Below, piece after piece: positions 24,101-36,034 of a DNA stretch of 64,000 nucleotides; within the stretch, counting starts at the first letter, position 1, and each line of letters begins with the position of its first letter. The notes under the pieces are model-generated. The model did not search any database. It worked only from the letters and a program-made list of their open reading frames with translations, and had not been told where the DNA came from. The stretch comes from Hypomyces perniciosus. Taxonomy: Eukaryota > Ascomycota > Sordariomycetes > Hypocreales > Hypocreaceae. Both the position numbers and the translations under genes were made by a program. The DNA lies in contig SPDT01000010.1 in the NCBI GenBank assembly GCA_008477525.1, forward strand, positions 372,001-436,000, given 5' to 3'.

Positions 24101-25350
24101 TTGAAGGCGATTGAAACAGGAGGTTGCGTAAGATACACTGGGCTGGCTCCCGATTGTGTTTGTTCGGATACAACACGCCTAGTTGAAACAGCAGGTCCGG
24201 ACAAAGAAGAAGCAGATGCTTCGTGTGCCACCAACTCGGACAGTTCTGGGCCCTTAGCGATTGCTGCCCTCAGTTGATCAGGTTGATGAGAAGGAATGTC
24301 CGATTCAATGGCCTCAGACGCTTGGGCAATATCCTCTCGGACTTGGCCAGGTGGGCTTAGGCAAGACAAAGATGGGCTCCGTTGCCTGTTCACTGCCTCC
24401 GCAGACGACTGGGATACTGTTCTTGGAAGCTGCTCGACAGAGTCCGGAATGACACACAATCCGTATGAAAGCTGACTGGTCTGTGGTTGATTCACGGCCG
24501 GCGCAACAAGAGATGCCTGTGTGCCGGGAATGTGGAACTGGGACCAGGAGCGATCCGACACTTCTTGCGAATCGGGGATAGTTCCCTGGCTGAGGTGCGA
24601 CGAAACAGCAACTCTGCTGTCTTCGTCTTCGAGTTCTGCCAGTGACTGAGTAGAGTGCCCGCTCTTCTGTGAGTCGATGACACTCAGATACTCGGTCGGG
24701 TCAAAATTAGGGTCTTTGGGAATCTCGACCACAACGGACGTGACTTGCTGAGGAATTGCAGACTCTTCGTCCACGAATGATTCGGGGACCTCAGAAGGGG
24801 TCCCAGCGGAGGCTGTAGAGGCGAAAGACGGCACAGGCTCCTCGGAGGGCGTTGGACCGCTGTCGAGTCGTGGGATTTTGCGCGGGCGATCAGGGGACAA
24901 AGTCGAAGAGGCCGATCGTCGTCGCGTTATGTTCGAGGTGTGCGCCCGGGCGAGCTGTCGCCAATTGGCTGGCCGTGGTGGCTGGCTACCGTCGCTATTC
25001 TCAGCGCATGCAACGAGCGGCTGTTGATTCTGTCTGGCGCGCTCTGCCTTGGTCTCTTCCCATTCCTGTTTGGCGACGTCGGTGACCTCGACACTCTGTG
25101 AACCATGTAAGTCAGCATCATGCGCACGGGATATGTAAGCAGGATACGAAGTATAGGTGGCGAGACATACCCAGGTTGGATCGTAGGCTTCCCCGGTAAC
25201 GATATTATCGTCCCAGTCCACCAGATACTGGACTTGGCCGTCTTCCACCTTCTCGTCGAGGATGCGCCGAATGGTGTACCACTCCGTTTTGGCGGGCGGT
25301 TGTTTCCGAGACTTGGGTTTCTTGGTGGCGCGGCGGCGTGATCTAGGCAT
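21110..25350 (-). CDS. Chromodomain protein with HDA2/3-type domain and C-terminal coiled coil (CDP-2-like)
   Basis: Exons 25350-25171, 25095-22249, 22189-22004 and 21952-21110 give 1351 aa. A basic start (MPRSRRRATKKPKSRK) leads to a chromodomain at about 22-70: EWYTIRRILDEK, QYLVDWDD, YDPTW, interrupted by the first intron. A long Ser/Gln/Pro-rich linker follows. Residues about 705-1025 resemble the HDA2/3 module of class II deacetylase complexes (DHIVTLPFHARQRPLYDETI, LLRLLCNLAEALKMEF, FDAIIGFDHSFN), a helicase-like fold without catalysis. The last exon is a heptad-rich coiled coil (about 1075-1285) with a Gly/Arg/Ser tail. By analogy with Neurospora CDP-2 in the HCHC complex, I infer a heterochromatin factor that brings an HDA1-type deacetylase to H3K9-methylated chromatin. 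An upstream in-frame Met at 25608 is unlikely, since its 86 residues carry no domain. Confidence 0.88.
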
Positions 25351-26821
25351 TGGCTTGGTCTGGCAGAACGGATAGCGGGAAGAAAGTGAGCTCTTTGGGC
25401 CAGGCGTGACAAGGCACAGCTGCCGACTAGGATGGGAGCAGCTGTTGCTCGCCAGAGGACCTTTACAGGGTCTGGCAGGCACACAGCGCGCAAACGCTGG
25501 ATGTTGTAAGTCGAGCCGCGACGGCGATTGGAGACGAGGCTGAGGAGCGCCAACGGCCCACTGCGAAAGACCCGGGGTGTTTAGCAGGGGAGCTTGTCGT
25601 ACAGTCAATCACGTGGCGACCTGCACCACGAGAGCTGCCGCTAATAGAAGTCGAGCCGGATAGGGAGGTAGTATGAAGTACGAGTAGTATGAGAGAGATT
25701 GAAGGCGTCCTTTTTTTTTTTTTTTTTGCAATCGAAAAGCTGGCCGCGATGGATGATTTGGCGAAGTTGACTCTGCAAAAGAGAGGCAGAAGAGAAGTTT
25801 GTCAGAGTGAAGAAGAGCAGAAGAATTAGATTGCGATGGATGTGAAAGAAAGTGAGGAGAGCTTGGTCTGTCGAAAGGCCCCAGCCCCCTTTCTACACAA
25901 ACAGGACGGATTGCGCACCTGCAAACTTGCCTATTGTCTGCACGATTCTGAAGAAAAGAATAGAAATCTCATTCTTCTGCTTTCATCTGACGTCACTGGG
26001 GGCTCATGCAGCGTTTGATTCACTTCTTGATACGTTCTATCTGCGGCATTGCGGCAGTTGTTGGCGAGTAGCATCTCACATTCACTTCACTTACACGCGG
26101 TCCAAGGCAAATGCATCATCTGACCAAAAGACGGCTCCAAAATTGTCTGGAAAAGTGGACACACCTGAAATTTGGTCAGTATGAGTCACTGTATTGATTT
26201 CTATGAATTTATGGGAATAAAAAGGATGCCAACACATAGCCATGGCTCATATCATACATATGAAGTATTTCATGTTTCCTTAGCCTACCCATTTCGTCGC
26301 AATGGTATCTAGAGTAGCAAACCGTCATTACAAAGAACTTACTCAACGGTAGTTCGACAATGCCATGCACCTGAAACCGGAAAGCTGCATAAACATAAGA
26401 TTCGAGAACACACCTATTGCCCAAGGCTGCAGCCGCTGCAGATTCTCATAGGACCCAAGTCTGTCTGGACTCTGCAACTGCAAGGCTGCATCATGCATGT
26501 AACGCTGTGGAAGAGCCTCATACCCCTGCTCAGCTTTCAGATAATTATTAGGGCGCCTATTCATACCTTATGCATGGACCGTTCTGGCCACTACAAAGTG
26601 GTAGTACTCCGTACAAACGCACTAAACCGGCCCCTCCCAACTCACTTCCGACTTCACCTCACTTTGTTTTCATCTCCAGCTAGTATAACAGCTTCAGCTC
26701 TGCACCCACCTTTCGAATTGTGTCGACATCTGCATGCACTTCCTATATCCTTTTTCTTTCACCATATTTTTAAGTCATTGCCAGAAACACATGATGTTCA
26801 ATCGCAGTAGCACTGCCCAAC
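25351..26821. promoter_or_regulatory. Divergent intergenic region, chromodomain gene / RAI1
   Basis: 1.5 kb holding both promoters. A T-run of about 18 lies near 25711-25728 and one nonamer at 26605-26613. A CT-rich tract precedes RAI1 (26640-26800). No gene is seen. Confidence 0.5.
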
Positions 26822-28391
26822 ATGTCTGCTAAATTTTCGATCCAACCAATAGGTCGATTCGTAGGAGCTAGCCAGCCTGTCAAGCGGCCGAAGGTAAGCA
26901 TCACATATGGACATCTCCACAATACAGCGATCTCATATTTATCATTCACAGGAATTTGCATGTTTCTCCTACGATGACAAGCACGAAATGCATCTTGATG
27001 ACTCATCCCTGAAATACTACTACACTCCAGAACTCGGTGTGGATTTGTCCAAAGGATTCAATACCTTTGAGAAGCAAGATGACTCCCCGGACGAGCATCT
27101 CGACAGCTTGCTCAAGACTATCAGTGCGCACGAGCAGGAGGCGGGCCAGAAGATAGACGCCAATATAGTTACATGGCGTGGCATGATGACCAAAGTATTT
27201 CGTGCAACACTCAGGGTCACCTCCAGAGCTGACAATGGGTAGATAATGGCTGCGCCGTTTGAGCAATATGACGGGTAGCAATCCACCATCACACCTCTCC
27301 AGGAAACCTCCTCTGACGCCGTAGTAGCTTTGAGATGAACGCCACCTTTTATCAAGTATGTGAAACGCTATCCCCTCGTCCATGAACTGTCCTCTAACTA
27401 TTTTCCTCTACAGGGCTGCATGTGAGTAACCGTCACTGCGCATCGAGGGATCAAACTTATTCGGAGTAGTTTCATCGAAGAAAACCATGCATTCAAGTTG
27501 CAATCACGGAAAAATGAAGGGCAAGGGAAACCTAGAAGAGGACCTCCCCTCGAAGTGATGCAGTATTGGGGTGAGTCCCAGCCCAGGTCGGATTGTGTTC
27601 CATCGCATCCTAACATGACATACTATTGTGAAGGATACAAATTCGAGACTCTATCGACTCTTCCAACTCCATGGGCGGAGGCGTCGAGAGACTACATCGA
27701 AGGCCGAGCTGACCAAGTCGTCAACAACAAAGAGCAATACTGCTCAGTCGTCCGCACAGGCATCGGCAAAGCCATCCTCTGTCTCGGCGGCGAAGTAGAC
27801 GCAAGTCCGTACAACCTCATCCCCCGATTCTACATCTTCCCATAATACTCACGACCGCGTCACAATAGTTTGGGACTCAAAGCCTCAAGAAAAAGGCAGC
27901 CCCATCAACTGGGTCGAACTCAAAACCACCGCCGAGATCCGCAACCAAGGCGACATGGAGGGCTTCAACAGGAAACTCATGAAATACTGGATCCAGTCAT
28001 TCCTCCTAGGCGTGCCCAAAATCATCGTGGGCTTTCGCACGCGTGATGGCGTTCTTGTAGATCTCAAGGAGATTGAGACGCACAGTATACCCCAGACGGT
28101 GAACTCGCGGCCGAATGCGTCCTGGAATGCCGATATTTGCGTCAATTTTGCGGCTGCATTTTTGGATTGTCAGTTTTTCTCCGTTCATCATTCCGAGGTA
28201 TCCTGTTTCGCTAATCTGCAATAGGGCTTGTGATGACGATCAAGGATGAAGGTGTTTGGAGGATAAGTCGACGAGCACATTCACCAGTCATCGAGGTACA
28301 CAAGGTGGAGGAGACAGGTCACGGCGATATCTTGTCTGACGAGTTCAAGAATTGGAGAATCAAAATGGCTCTCGGATCCGGCGAGGCCTGA
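26822..28391 (+). CDS. RAI1: Decapping nuclease RAI1 (DXO/Dom3 family)
   Basis: Nine exons: 26822-26893, 26952-27194, 27243-27274, 27328-27355, 27414-27421, 27470-27570, 27634-27804, 27869-28168 and 28225-28391, giving 373 aa. Rai1 removes incomplete or non-canonical 5' caps and stabilises the nuclear 5'-3' exonuclease Rat1. Motifs in order: EFACFSYDD, LKYYYTPELGVDLSKGF, TWRGMMTK (about 98-105), FEMNATFYQ, FIEEN, the metal-binding GGEVDAIWD (about 213-221) and WVELKT (about 233-238). The acidic residues and the Glu-x-Lys of the active site are present. Exons of 32, 28 and 8 nt are needed to join these motifs in frame. Two donors (GTCCGT at 27805, GTCAGT at 28169) are non-standard, but each join restores conserved residues. 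The gene converges with the kinase downstream. Confidence 0.95.
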
Positions 28392-28887
28392 AGGGTCTTG
28401 AGTACGAATTACAGTCCAGTGTATAGGCGTCATATATAACAATGTAATCACAGGGGCTCACTGCTTCTCTAGTTTCATGGAGAACAAGTTTCACATTTAC
28501 CCTCACCCGTCGTGTTGCTCTAAATACACCCTTCCTATCTAGCCAGACCAAACCGACCAAACCAACCGATCCCTATCCCCAACGCCAAGTTCCCGACTGG
28601 ACAACACATATTACCAAACGCACCAAGACTGACAAAAGATGGCTGCCAAGATATTTGCATGTCGAGTCATGAAATACCTGTATCCCAAAGCCCCTTCCGG
28701 CGAATTGCCTTCGCCATGCCTAGCCTTTTGCGCTGTCCAAAGCCGGTATGCAAAGACCATATATCGCACACGCAAAATTGTACAATCCAGTCCGGGTATC
28801 CCACCAGCAAAAAAGATCGTAAACGCCACGTCTTCTTAAAACCCCGTTTCATAACCATTGCTGTACGTTGCTCTGATCCAGCTAGGT
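28392..28887. other. Convergent intergenic region
   Basis: Shared 3' flank of RAI1 and the minus-strand kinase. Short frames (for example 28639-28839 +) lack any family signal. Confidence 0.5.
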
Positions 28888-30968
28888 TCATACGGCGGGC
28901 CATCGAATTCGAAGACCATCAGCCCATCGATTGTAGAGCACATCTGACAGTTGCTTGCAGTGCTCCATGCCAGATCGTGCATCTCTACCCGGGTACTTCT
29001 CCTCAACAGGTAGCTTTTCCTTCTCAGGGTCTCTCTCGCCACCCAACTTGGCTGGCGCATCCATTTGCCTTCGACGATGACTTCTGATATGAGGGTTGTT
29101 AGAACTCATCAACAGCTTGGCTGGACTTCCTGCTGACGGTGTCGAGTTCTTAACGATAACCGTTCCTTGCGGAGTCCCGTCATCCGGAATCTTCTGCTGG
29201 CCTTGACGAAGCAACGCTGCATTCAACTTGTTGTCTTGCGACATGGCGCTGACAAGGTTGCTCATTAGGTGGTAAGCACCTTCGGGATCAACGGCGTCCA
29301 AGGCGGCAAACGCGTCTGACAGCTTTGCCAAAGCCTCCCGCTTCTGCATTGCGGAAGTTTGAGCGTGGATCTCGGCCAGAGTCGGCTCTACCGCCTTGGA
29401 ATAGAGTCTTCGTCCCAGTATAGCCTCCTTGCCATATGGTTCCACTGGAGCAGCTGTGGAGGGAGGGATGTTCTCGTCGCCGAAGACGTCATCAGGGGAA
29501 GCAGCTCTGCTTGATTGTGCATTTGTTGCACTATCCGATGGTACTCTTCTGAAAAGACGCATAGTCGATCCTGAATTGCCAAAGGACATATCTGGCTGCA
29601 GCGGTCTCTTGGGGGCTATAGAAGCGCGCGGTGATCCGTTGGGCTGTACGGAGCCGGACGGAGCAATGGATGGTGTACGACGGACTGTAGACTTCCGGAC
29701 TGTGCTGATAGCAGGTGACGAAGGTCCCAGTGGGCCGTCGTTGAGATCGAGCTTTCGCAGTCCTTCATCCACCGCCAGCACTGAGGATGGCTTGCGATGC
29801 TTTACGCTTGGTCTCTTTGGTGGCGGGGCGACAGATTTGACAGTATCGAACACCCACTCTTGATCATTGTCCCTTGATGATATCGTTTGCAAGGTCTCCT
29901 GGTAGTAAATTGGATGTTTCTGTCGATTCTGGTTGGCATCCCACATCTGTCGTTGGGCAATGAGCTCCTGCAGCGCCTCGACCTTGCCAGCTGAGCGAAT
30001 GAATCGGTGTCGCAACAATTCTCTGGCGGTTGGTCGTCGGTCACACTCCTTGGTAAGACACTGGGCGATGAAGTCCTTGAAATCCTTGCCGAAATTGCCT
30101 TCTAGCCTCGGAGGCGGATTCTTGGGGATGTGGAAGAGGACCTTCATCGGGTGAATGTGGCACAGCGGTGGCTCGCCATTGGCCATTTCCATGGCAGTGA
30201 TTCCCAGCGACCATATATCGGCCTTGAAGCTGTACCCATCCTGCTGGATCACCTCGGGGGCCATCCAAAAAGGGGTGCCGACAAATGTGTTGCGCTGGGA
30301 CTTGATGTTGGTAAGCTGGGCGGCAACGCCAAAGTCCGCCAGCTTAACCTTGCCGGTATCCGAGAGCAGCACATTCGCTGCCTTGATATCTCGGTGGATC
30401 TTGCCCTCGCTGTGAAGATACTGGATGCCGAAGAGGAGCTCGCGACAGATGATGGCGATGTGCGCCTCGCTAAAGTTCCGTGGTTTCAACTGCATTAGAG
30501 TTAGGTCTCTGCTACGTCAATTCGGTTGGGAAGAAGAAGCTATCGCAACTTACCAGATCCAAGCATGATCCACCACCCAGATACTCCATTACGATCCATA
30601 GCTTGTGTCCACGGAGGAACGAGCCTTTGTATTGGGTCACAAAGGGGCTGGCGCAAGTACTCAATACGGCGATTTCGGCTTGGATATCTTGGATGTCATC
30701 GTCGTTGGACTCGAGGTCGATCTAAAGGTGGTAATGGTCAACTCGCTGAAATGCGGATATGCAGGGTGCGCGAAGTCAAGGGAGACTCACATGTTTGATG
30801 GCAACAGTCTCGCCGGTCGCCTTTTCGATTCCCTTATAGACAACGCCAAAGCTGCCCCCTAATTCACGACGTTAGCAACAGCACACACATTCAAAGGGAA
30901 TTGCACGAAGACTCACGCCCAAGTTCCTCCAACACCTGATAGTGCTCAGCGAGACCCTCGTCAGCCAT
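28888..30968 (-). CDS. STE20-family germinal-centre kinase (GCK-III, SID1/SepL/MST-1-like)
   Basis: Exons 30968-30917, 30858-30791, 30721-30554 and 30489-28888 give 629 aa. The kinase domain is N-terminal (about 10-262): glycine loop [16 protein letters not shown] with Lys39, HRDIKAAN with catalytic Asp130, DFG at 148-150, and the STE20 signature [10 protein letters not shown] at 167-176. [18 protein letters not shown] closes the domain as in GCK-III kinases. A disordered Ser/Pro linker and a conserved C-terminal helix ([18 protein letters not shown]) follow. Relatives act in the septation initiation network and polarity control upstream of NDR kinases. The overall pattern fits the Sid1/SepL group, but MST-1 or Nak1/Kic1-type assignment cannot be excluded by eye. 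The downstream exon alone has a misleading in-frame Met at 30495, inside the intron. Confidence 0.93.
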
Positions 30969-32285
30969 GCTTGTTTGCCCTTGTGTCTTGAAACGTCGCC
31001 CTTTTTTCCCGATCTGCTGCCACCGACGGCAGATAAGTCGACAACGCTCGGAAACAGTGTTCGCGATGGACGTGATGCAGTGTGGCAGATGATGGACTTG
31101 ATAGAATCGACGAGGGACCAAAGCAAATAGTTCAGAAGCGTACGCGTAGATATTCGTATTTCAGGTACGTCAGTACTCGTAGGTTTGGGAAGTGCTGCAA
31201 GTTTAATGAGCGGTGTCTGGGACAGCGGAGCCGGGGTAGCTAGGGCCGTTTGTTTACAATTTACCACTTTGGGATAGCTGTGGCAGCTTCACCGGCGGGC
31301 TGTAATTGAAGATAAGATAACCAAGACACCGAATTAGGGAAGAAAAAGATCTTAGGGCTCGTAGGCATTATCGCAAAGAGTCCATCGTGGTGTTGAGAGC
31401 AAGAAGATGTCTTATCAACAAGTGACCGTGGCTCTCTATCGTCCCCAGTTGCATGCCAGCTGCAGTCTGATCAGAGCACTGGAACTCAATTGCTATCATG
31501 CGGTCGCCATGGAGGCCCTGACGCAACCCTGGCCGTGTGCGTAGCACTGGGTTTCCGAATCTGGGGCGCTATTGGGCGCGCTGGGGGACTTCGTTTAGCG
31601 CCATGCGGGCATGCGATGGCGCTAAAACGTCGTCCGCTCCCTTCCGTCAGCCTCAGCGCCAGGCCTGAAGTACGTGTCGCCGTGGCAACGAATTCATGCC
31701 CCTCTGTTGTTCGCTGTTGTTCGAGACGACCCCTGTCCTGCTTCACGAAGCGCCATTGTCCACCATTCCCGTAGCTCCAGCAGCGGTGGAAATGCTGAGA
31801 GGCGGACCTAGCCTTGCGTACATGCTTTGCTGCAATCTCGCTTCATGCAGCACAGACAGCAATCCACGGCTGCTGCACTCCCCGTATCGACAATCTGAGC
31901 TTAGCGGGCTTGTCTCGTTCGTCTTCATCACTCGGATACACACAAGGTCTTTGTTGCGACGTCCCTTGGGCCAAGCTTCCTCGTTTCGATCAACAACGGC
32001 CTGGGGTATCATGATCTCGCTAATATCGCACATATCGCATATGTACTATTGATTTTCGCATTGATCTGCCTTCAGTCGTTGTGTGTGAATGTGTTTGCCG
32101 GGTCGATTCAACTGACAGTTTTGTCTTTCGAATACCGCGGAAAACTCGAACTCGTTCATTGGTCATCCACAACCGCCACTTCACATCTAGCTCACCCAAA
32201 AGACGGAGCAAGCACATTGGGCAAACATTTTACATCCTTCGATTTTTCAAACTACCGGCATTAAGGCGCCGCAACAGTCGGCGCG
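30969..32285. promoter_or_regulatory. Divergent intergenic region, STE20 kinase / CYK3
   Basis: 1.3 kb between two genes with roles in septation or cytokinesis. CT-rich sequence lies on both promoter sides. Open frames at 31486-31774 on both strands are high-GC and show no domain. Confidence 0.5.
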
Positions 32286-35200
32286 ATGGCTCTCGCACCA
32301 CCGCCGCTGCCTTCGCGGTTTCCGTGCTGGTGCCGAGCTGTGTATTCTTGGGGAGGAGAGGTTTGTTGCTTCCGTATCTGCTGTCTGTTCTCTCAATGGC
32401 TAATGGTTCCGCATAGTCGAAACGCGATCTTGGATTCATCGAGGGCGACTTAATCGAATGTCTCAATGCTGGCGATGGCTCGTGGTGGGTTGGCAGACTG
32501 TTTCGAGATCGAAGGACCGTCGGCTCATTTCCATCCAACTTTGTCGAGGTTCTACCAGATACCTTCCGACCGACCAAAACACCAAGCCCGCTACCACTGA
32601 GCACAACATCTGGCCCAAAGACAGCGGGAACAAAATCGTTCCGAAAACCATTTGAGGCGTACGCCAAGGCCCCTCATTATACAACCGCCAAGCAACCCGA
32701 AACCTTTCGAGAAGTGCCAAAGCAGCGGCTAAAGGAGAAGCCCTCGCGAGAAGTTACGACATCACGACCAAGAGAAAACTCCGCCACGTCCACGTCCACC
32801 TCACTCGTTCTCGCAAAAAGCATACACGACGATATTGGCCATGTCCCTTCACCGCCACAAGTCAATGGCTACGGATCAAGAGCACCCTCTCCAGCGCCAT
32901 CCGTCAACCGGCCGCCCAGTCGCAGAGGAAGCGTAGGAAGGACAGACTCTCCGCCTCCGCCAGCTCCGCCTCCACATCGACACGTTGTGCGAGAGGAACC
33001 CAACGACGTGTCGCACAATTACCATGGAATGACAAGACATGGCTCCACCATCTCATACAACCCCTCCGACATATCACGACATGGCTCCACCACTTCATTT
33101 AATCAATACAACGCTCATCGCCGTCCTTCCGATGCCTCATACAACGATCATCATAGCCTGTCGAGGCAGGCATCGTATACTACATACGACGACAGGGCAT
33201 ATGATGCCAGGCACGAGGGATACCACACACCACAGGGGCACACTTCTCACCGACCGTCGCTGGAGGACAACCACATGACGCCGTCACCATTGCGAGAAGC
33301 CATGGATGGAGTGATGCAACAGTTAGACCGGTTAGAAGGCATTGGGGGAGGTAGGGAGACAGAGTTACCGCAGCCCCCATTTGATCCCTGGTCACCGGAG
33401 TCTTTTGACATGATATCTCCACGACCTAAATCCAAGGCGCAGGACCGAGCCAGACCAATGACCTCTATAGGTGTCTCTCATCTAGATGAGGGCTACGAGA
33501 CTTGGAGCGGAGGGTCGTCCCAGAATACATCACATCAGGACGGATACCGTGAGAAGCGCCATGAGTTGCCTCAACTCAGCAACTATGTTGAGCGGATGGA
33601 GAAGCAAATCCAGAGAATGCATCAACATAGCTCAAGCATGCCCGCCATTGACATTGACGATGGCCCTCCCCCTCCTCCTCCTCCCAAGGGTCAACACTAT
33701 CCTCGTCCGAAGTCGTCTGCTGGAGAGCCCGTCATTCCAGACAGCAGGAAGTTGCGAGCCCGCAAGTCCGCCTATGAGATTGGGGGGATCGAGCGAACAT
33801 ATACTACCAAAACAAACTACACTAACGCCTCATCTGGCAACCAGAGCAACAGCAGCTCGTCGACTCAGAGCAGTGCTAGGACACTCTGGAGCGGTGTCTC
33901 TGCTAGCGCCTTCAGCTCTACGAGCGCTGGAAGTCTGGCCCGGACAACTCAGCGTGCTCAGAGTTCACTAAGCATAAGGGAGGGGGAATTGGATCGCCCG
34001 GAAACACCCTTCACTGGCGTGACTTATCACAGTAGCCATGCGACCAGTGCTGCTGGAGGTGGCACCTCAAGGCCCGTTTCTCAGGCCGGCTTGCATGATG
34101 ATGGTACACCGGGACTCGGTGGTCTCGTCCATCCCAAAGCTCCGAAACGGAATATCTTCAAGAAGATATTTGACTCTGCCAAGACGGGAGTCGCCAGTAA
34201 CCGGGGAAGCATTGCCGCTGGGCACATGCCAACCGTCAAGTCATCGCCGTTTGCTCGATCACAACAGCTCGATTCAGTCCCAGCGGCTACAACACCTTAT
34301 GCTAGGCGGGATGTGGCTAGGGAAATGGGCCTCAGCGGTGCCGTCGACTGGGTTCAAGTCAGACGGGACGTTAACCGTTCTAACTCACTAAGCAAGATTG
34401 AGCGGACTGAGCGAAGGGATCGTTGTCAGATGCAAGAGCATCCTGCCATCAACCCCGTCGATGAACTTTATGAGGGTATCGAGGGTGACGAAGGAGCGAA
34501 TGGAATGCCAGTCCGAAGTCCAGAGAATTATCAGTCAATTAACCTCACTCAGGTCGACAAAAACTCCCGCTTTATAAAAGAACCTCCTCCGGGGACGACA
34601 GCAATGACACTCGCTACAACATACGTATGTCGACCATACCGAAGTGATGTACAACGACTCCGGGCCATTTTCACTTGGGTTGCAGAAAAGATATGTTGGG
34701 AGGAAGACTTTGAGGGGGAGATTGATACTCGGCGCGTCATCCAGGCGAGACGGGGGTGTGCTGAGGAGTATGCCTTACTTGTCATGGAGATGTGCACTGC
34801 AGTTGGTCTGCACTGTGAGATTGTAAGGGGATACTTGAAATGCCCAGGCGACATTCCAGACCTGAACATGATGCCCCGGTCTAACCATTGGTGGAATGCG
34901 GTTATTGTCGACAATGAATGGCGCATAATTGATACATGCTTGGCAAGCCCATCGAATCCTAAACGTGGCCTCTATTCAAGCGTTAACGGGTCGTCGGCGG
35001 ACTTTTGGTGGTTCCTCACACGGCCGATTGAGAGTTGCTGGACCCATGTCCCCGAGCATCACGACCAGCAGCATATCGTGCCTCCGGTAGCCCATGAGAC
35101 GCTGTTGAATCTTCCACTCACCTGCTCTGCCTTCTTCAGAAATGGTATTGAGATAGTGGACTACAACACTAGTGTGGTCAGAATAGAGGATCTGGAGATG

Positions 35201-36034
35201 GTCCATCTCAAATTCAATGTTCCGGGCGATGTTGAAGTAGTAGCAGAGGTTGAGGCGCGAGCTTACTCGAGAGACAACGACGGTGACCTGTTTGAGAGTG
35301 GCGACATCATCAGAAAGAAAGCCCTTGCCCAAGCCGAGTGGTACAATGGCGTGAAGCGCTACACGGTGAAGGCGCTGCTGCCTGGGGATGAGGGTCAAGG
35401 CATGTTGAAGATTTATGCTGGAAAGAGGGGACTGATGCAGAGCATCAAGGACATCCCTCACCCTCTCGCCTTTGCGCTACCGATCATTCACACTGGCGAG
35501 AATCCTCCGTACGAGTTTGTGGTGAGACATCCGACGCCTCATGCCCAACGGCACGATATATATGTCGTTCAGCCACAATGTCGACAGCTGGCGCTCAACA
35601 ACACATTCGTGTTTGCCATTCGACAGCACCCCAGCTGCGTCGTGAGCGGACCGCAGTCAGTCCTCACACCAGCGTCGAACCCTGGAGGAGCAAGCCCAAT
35701 TCCTTTTGTTCGGCCTGGATCCGCTTTGAGCATGAACGCCTCTAGTGTCAGCGGCTCGAATCCAAGCTCGGCTAGTGGAACTGTTGCCGGTAAGAAGCCA
35801 GCCAAGTTGGCGATTCAAACACCAGGAGGCAAAATCCTCCGTCTTATGAGGAAGGAGGAGCGCAAGGGCATCAGTGTCGGCTCTAACCGTTACGCCAGTG
35901 ACGAAGAAATTAGCGATGGCGGCACATGGGAAACGATCATCAAGTGTTCCGAGAAGGGTGTATGGAGAGGGCTAGTGCTGGCAGATCGCACCGCGCGATG
36001 GTGCGTGTTTGCGGAATGGGTATGCGTGGGCTGA
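32286..36034 (+). CDS. CYK3: Cytokinesis protein CYK3 (SH3 plus transglutaminase-like domain)
   Basis: Exons 32286-32360 and 32417-36034 give 1230 aa. Cyk3 acts at the division site, promoting primary septum formation with the Hof1/Inn1 module. The N-terminus is an SH3 domain (about 14-75): CWCRAVYSWGGE, LGFIEGDLIECL, GSWWVGRL, FPSNFVEVL, split by the single intron. A long disordered Ser/Pro/Gln linker (about 80-720) with a PPPPPPP run follows. The transglutaminase-like domain (about 770-900) contains IFTWVAEKICWEE, RRGCAEEYALLVMEMC (Cys about 804), NHWWNAVIVD (His about 848) and WRIIDTCLA (Asp about 862). The C-terminal beta-rich part ends in GTWETIIKCSEKG and ARWCVFAEW. The C/H/D triad positions look occupied; whether the domain is enzymatic is uncertain, since the family is often regarded as a binding module. 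Confidence 0.95.

Noticed and set aside
25351..25608. 86-codon N-terminal extension of the chromodomain protein
   Set aside because: Low-complexity, no domain, and the Met at 25350 directly precedes a basic leader typical of chromodomain proteins.
30489..30495. Met at 30495 as the start of a 535-aa kinase
   Set aside because: It lies inside an intron; upstream exons supply the glycine loop and VAIK lysine that the shorter product lacks.
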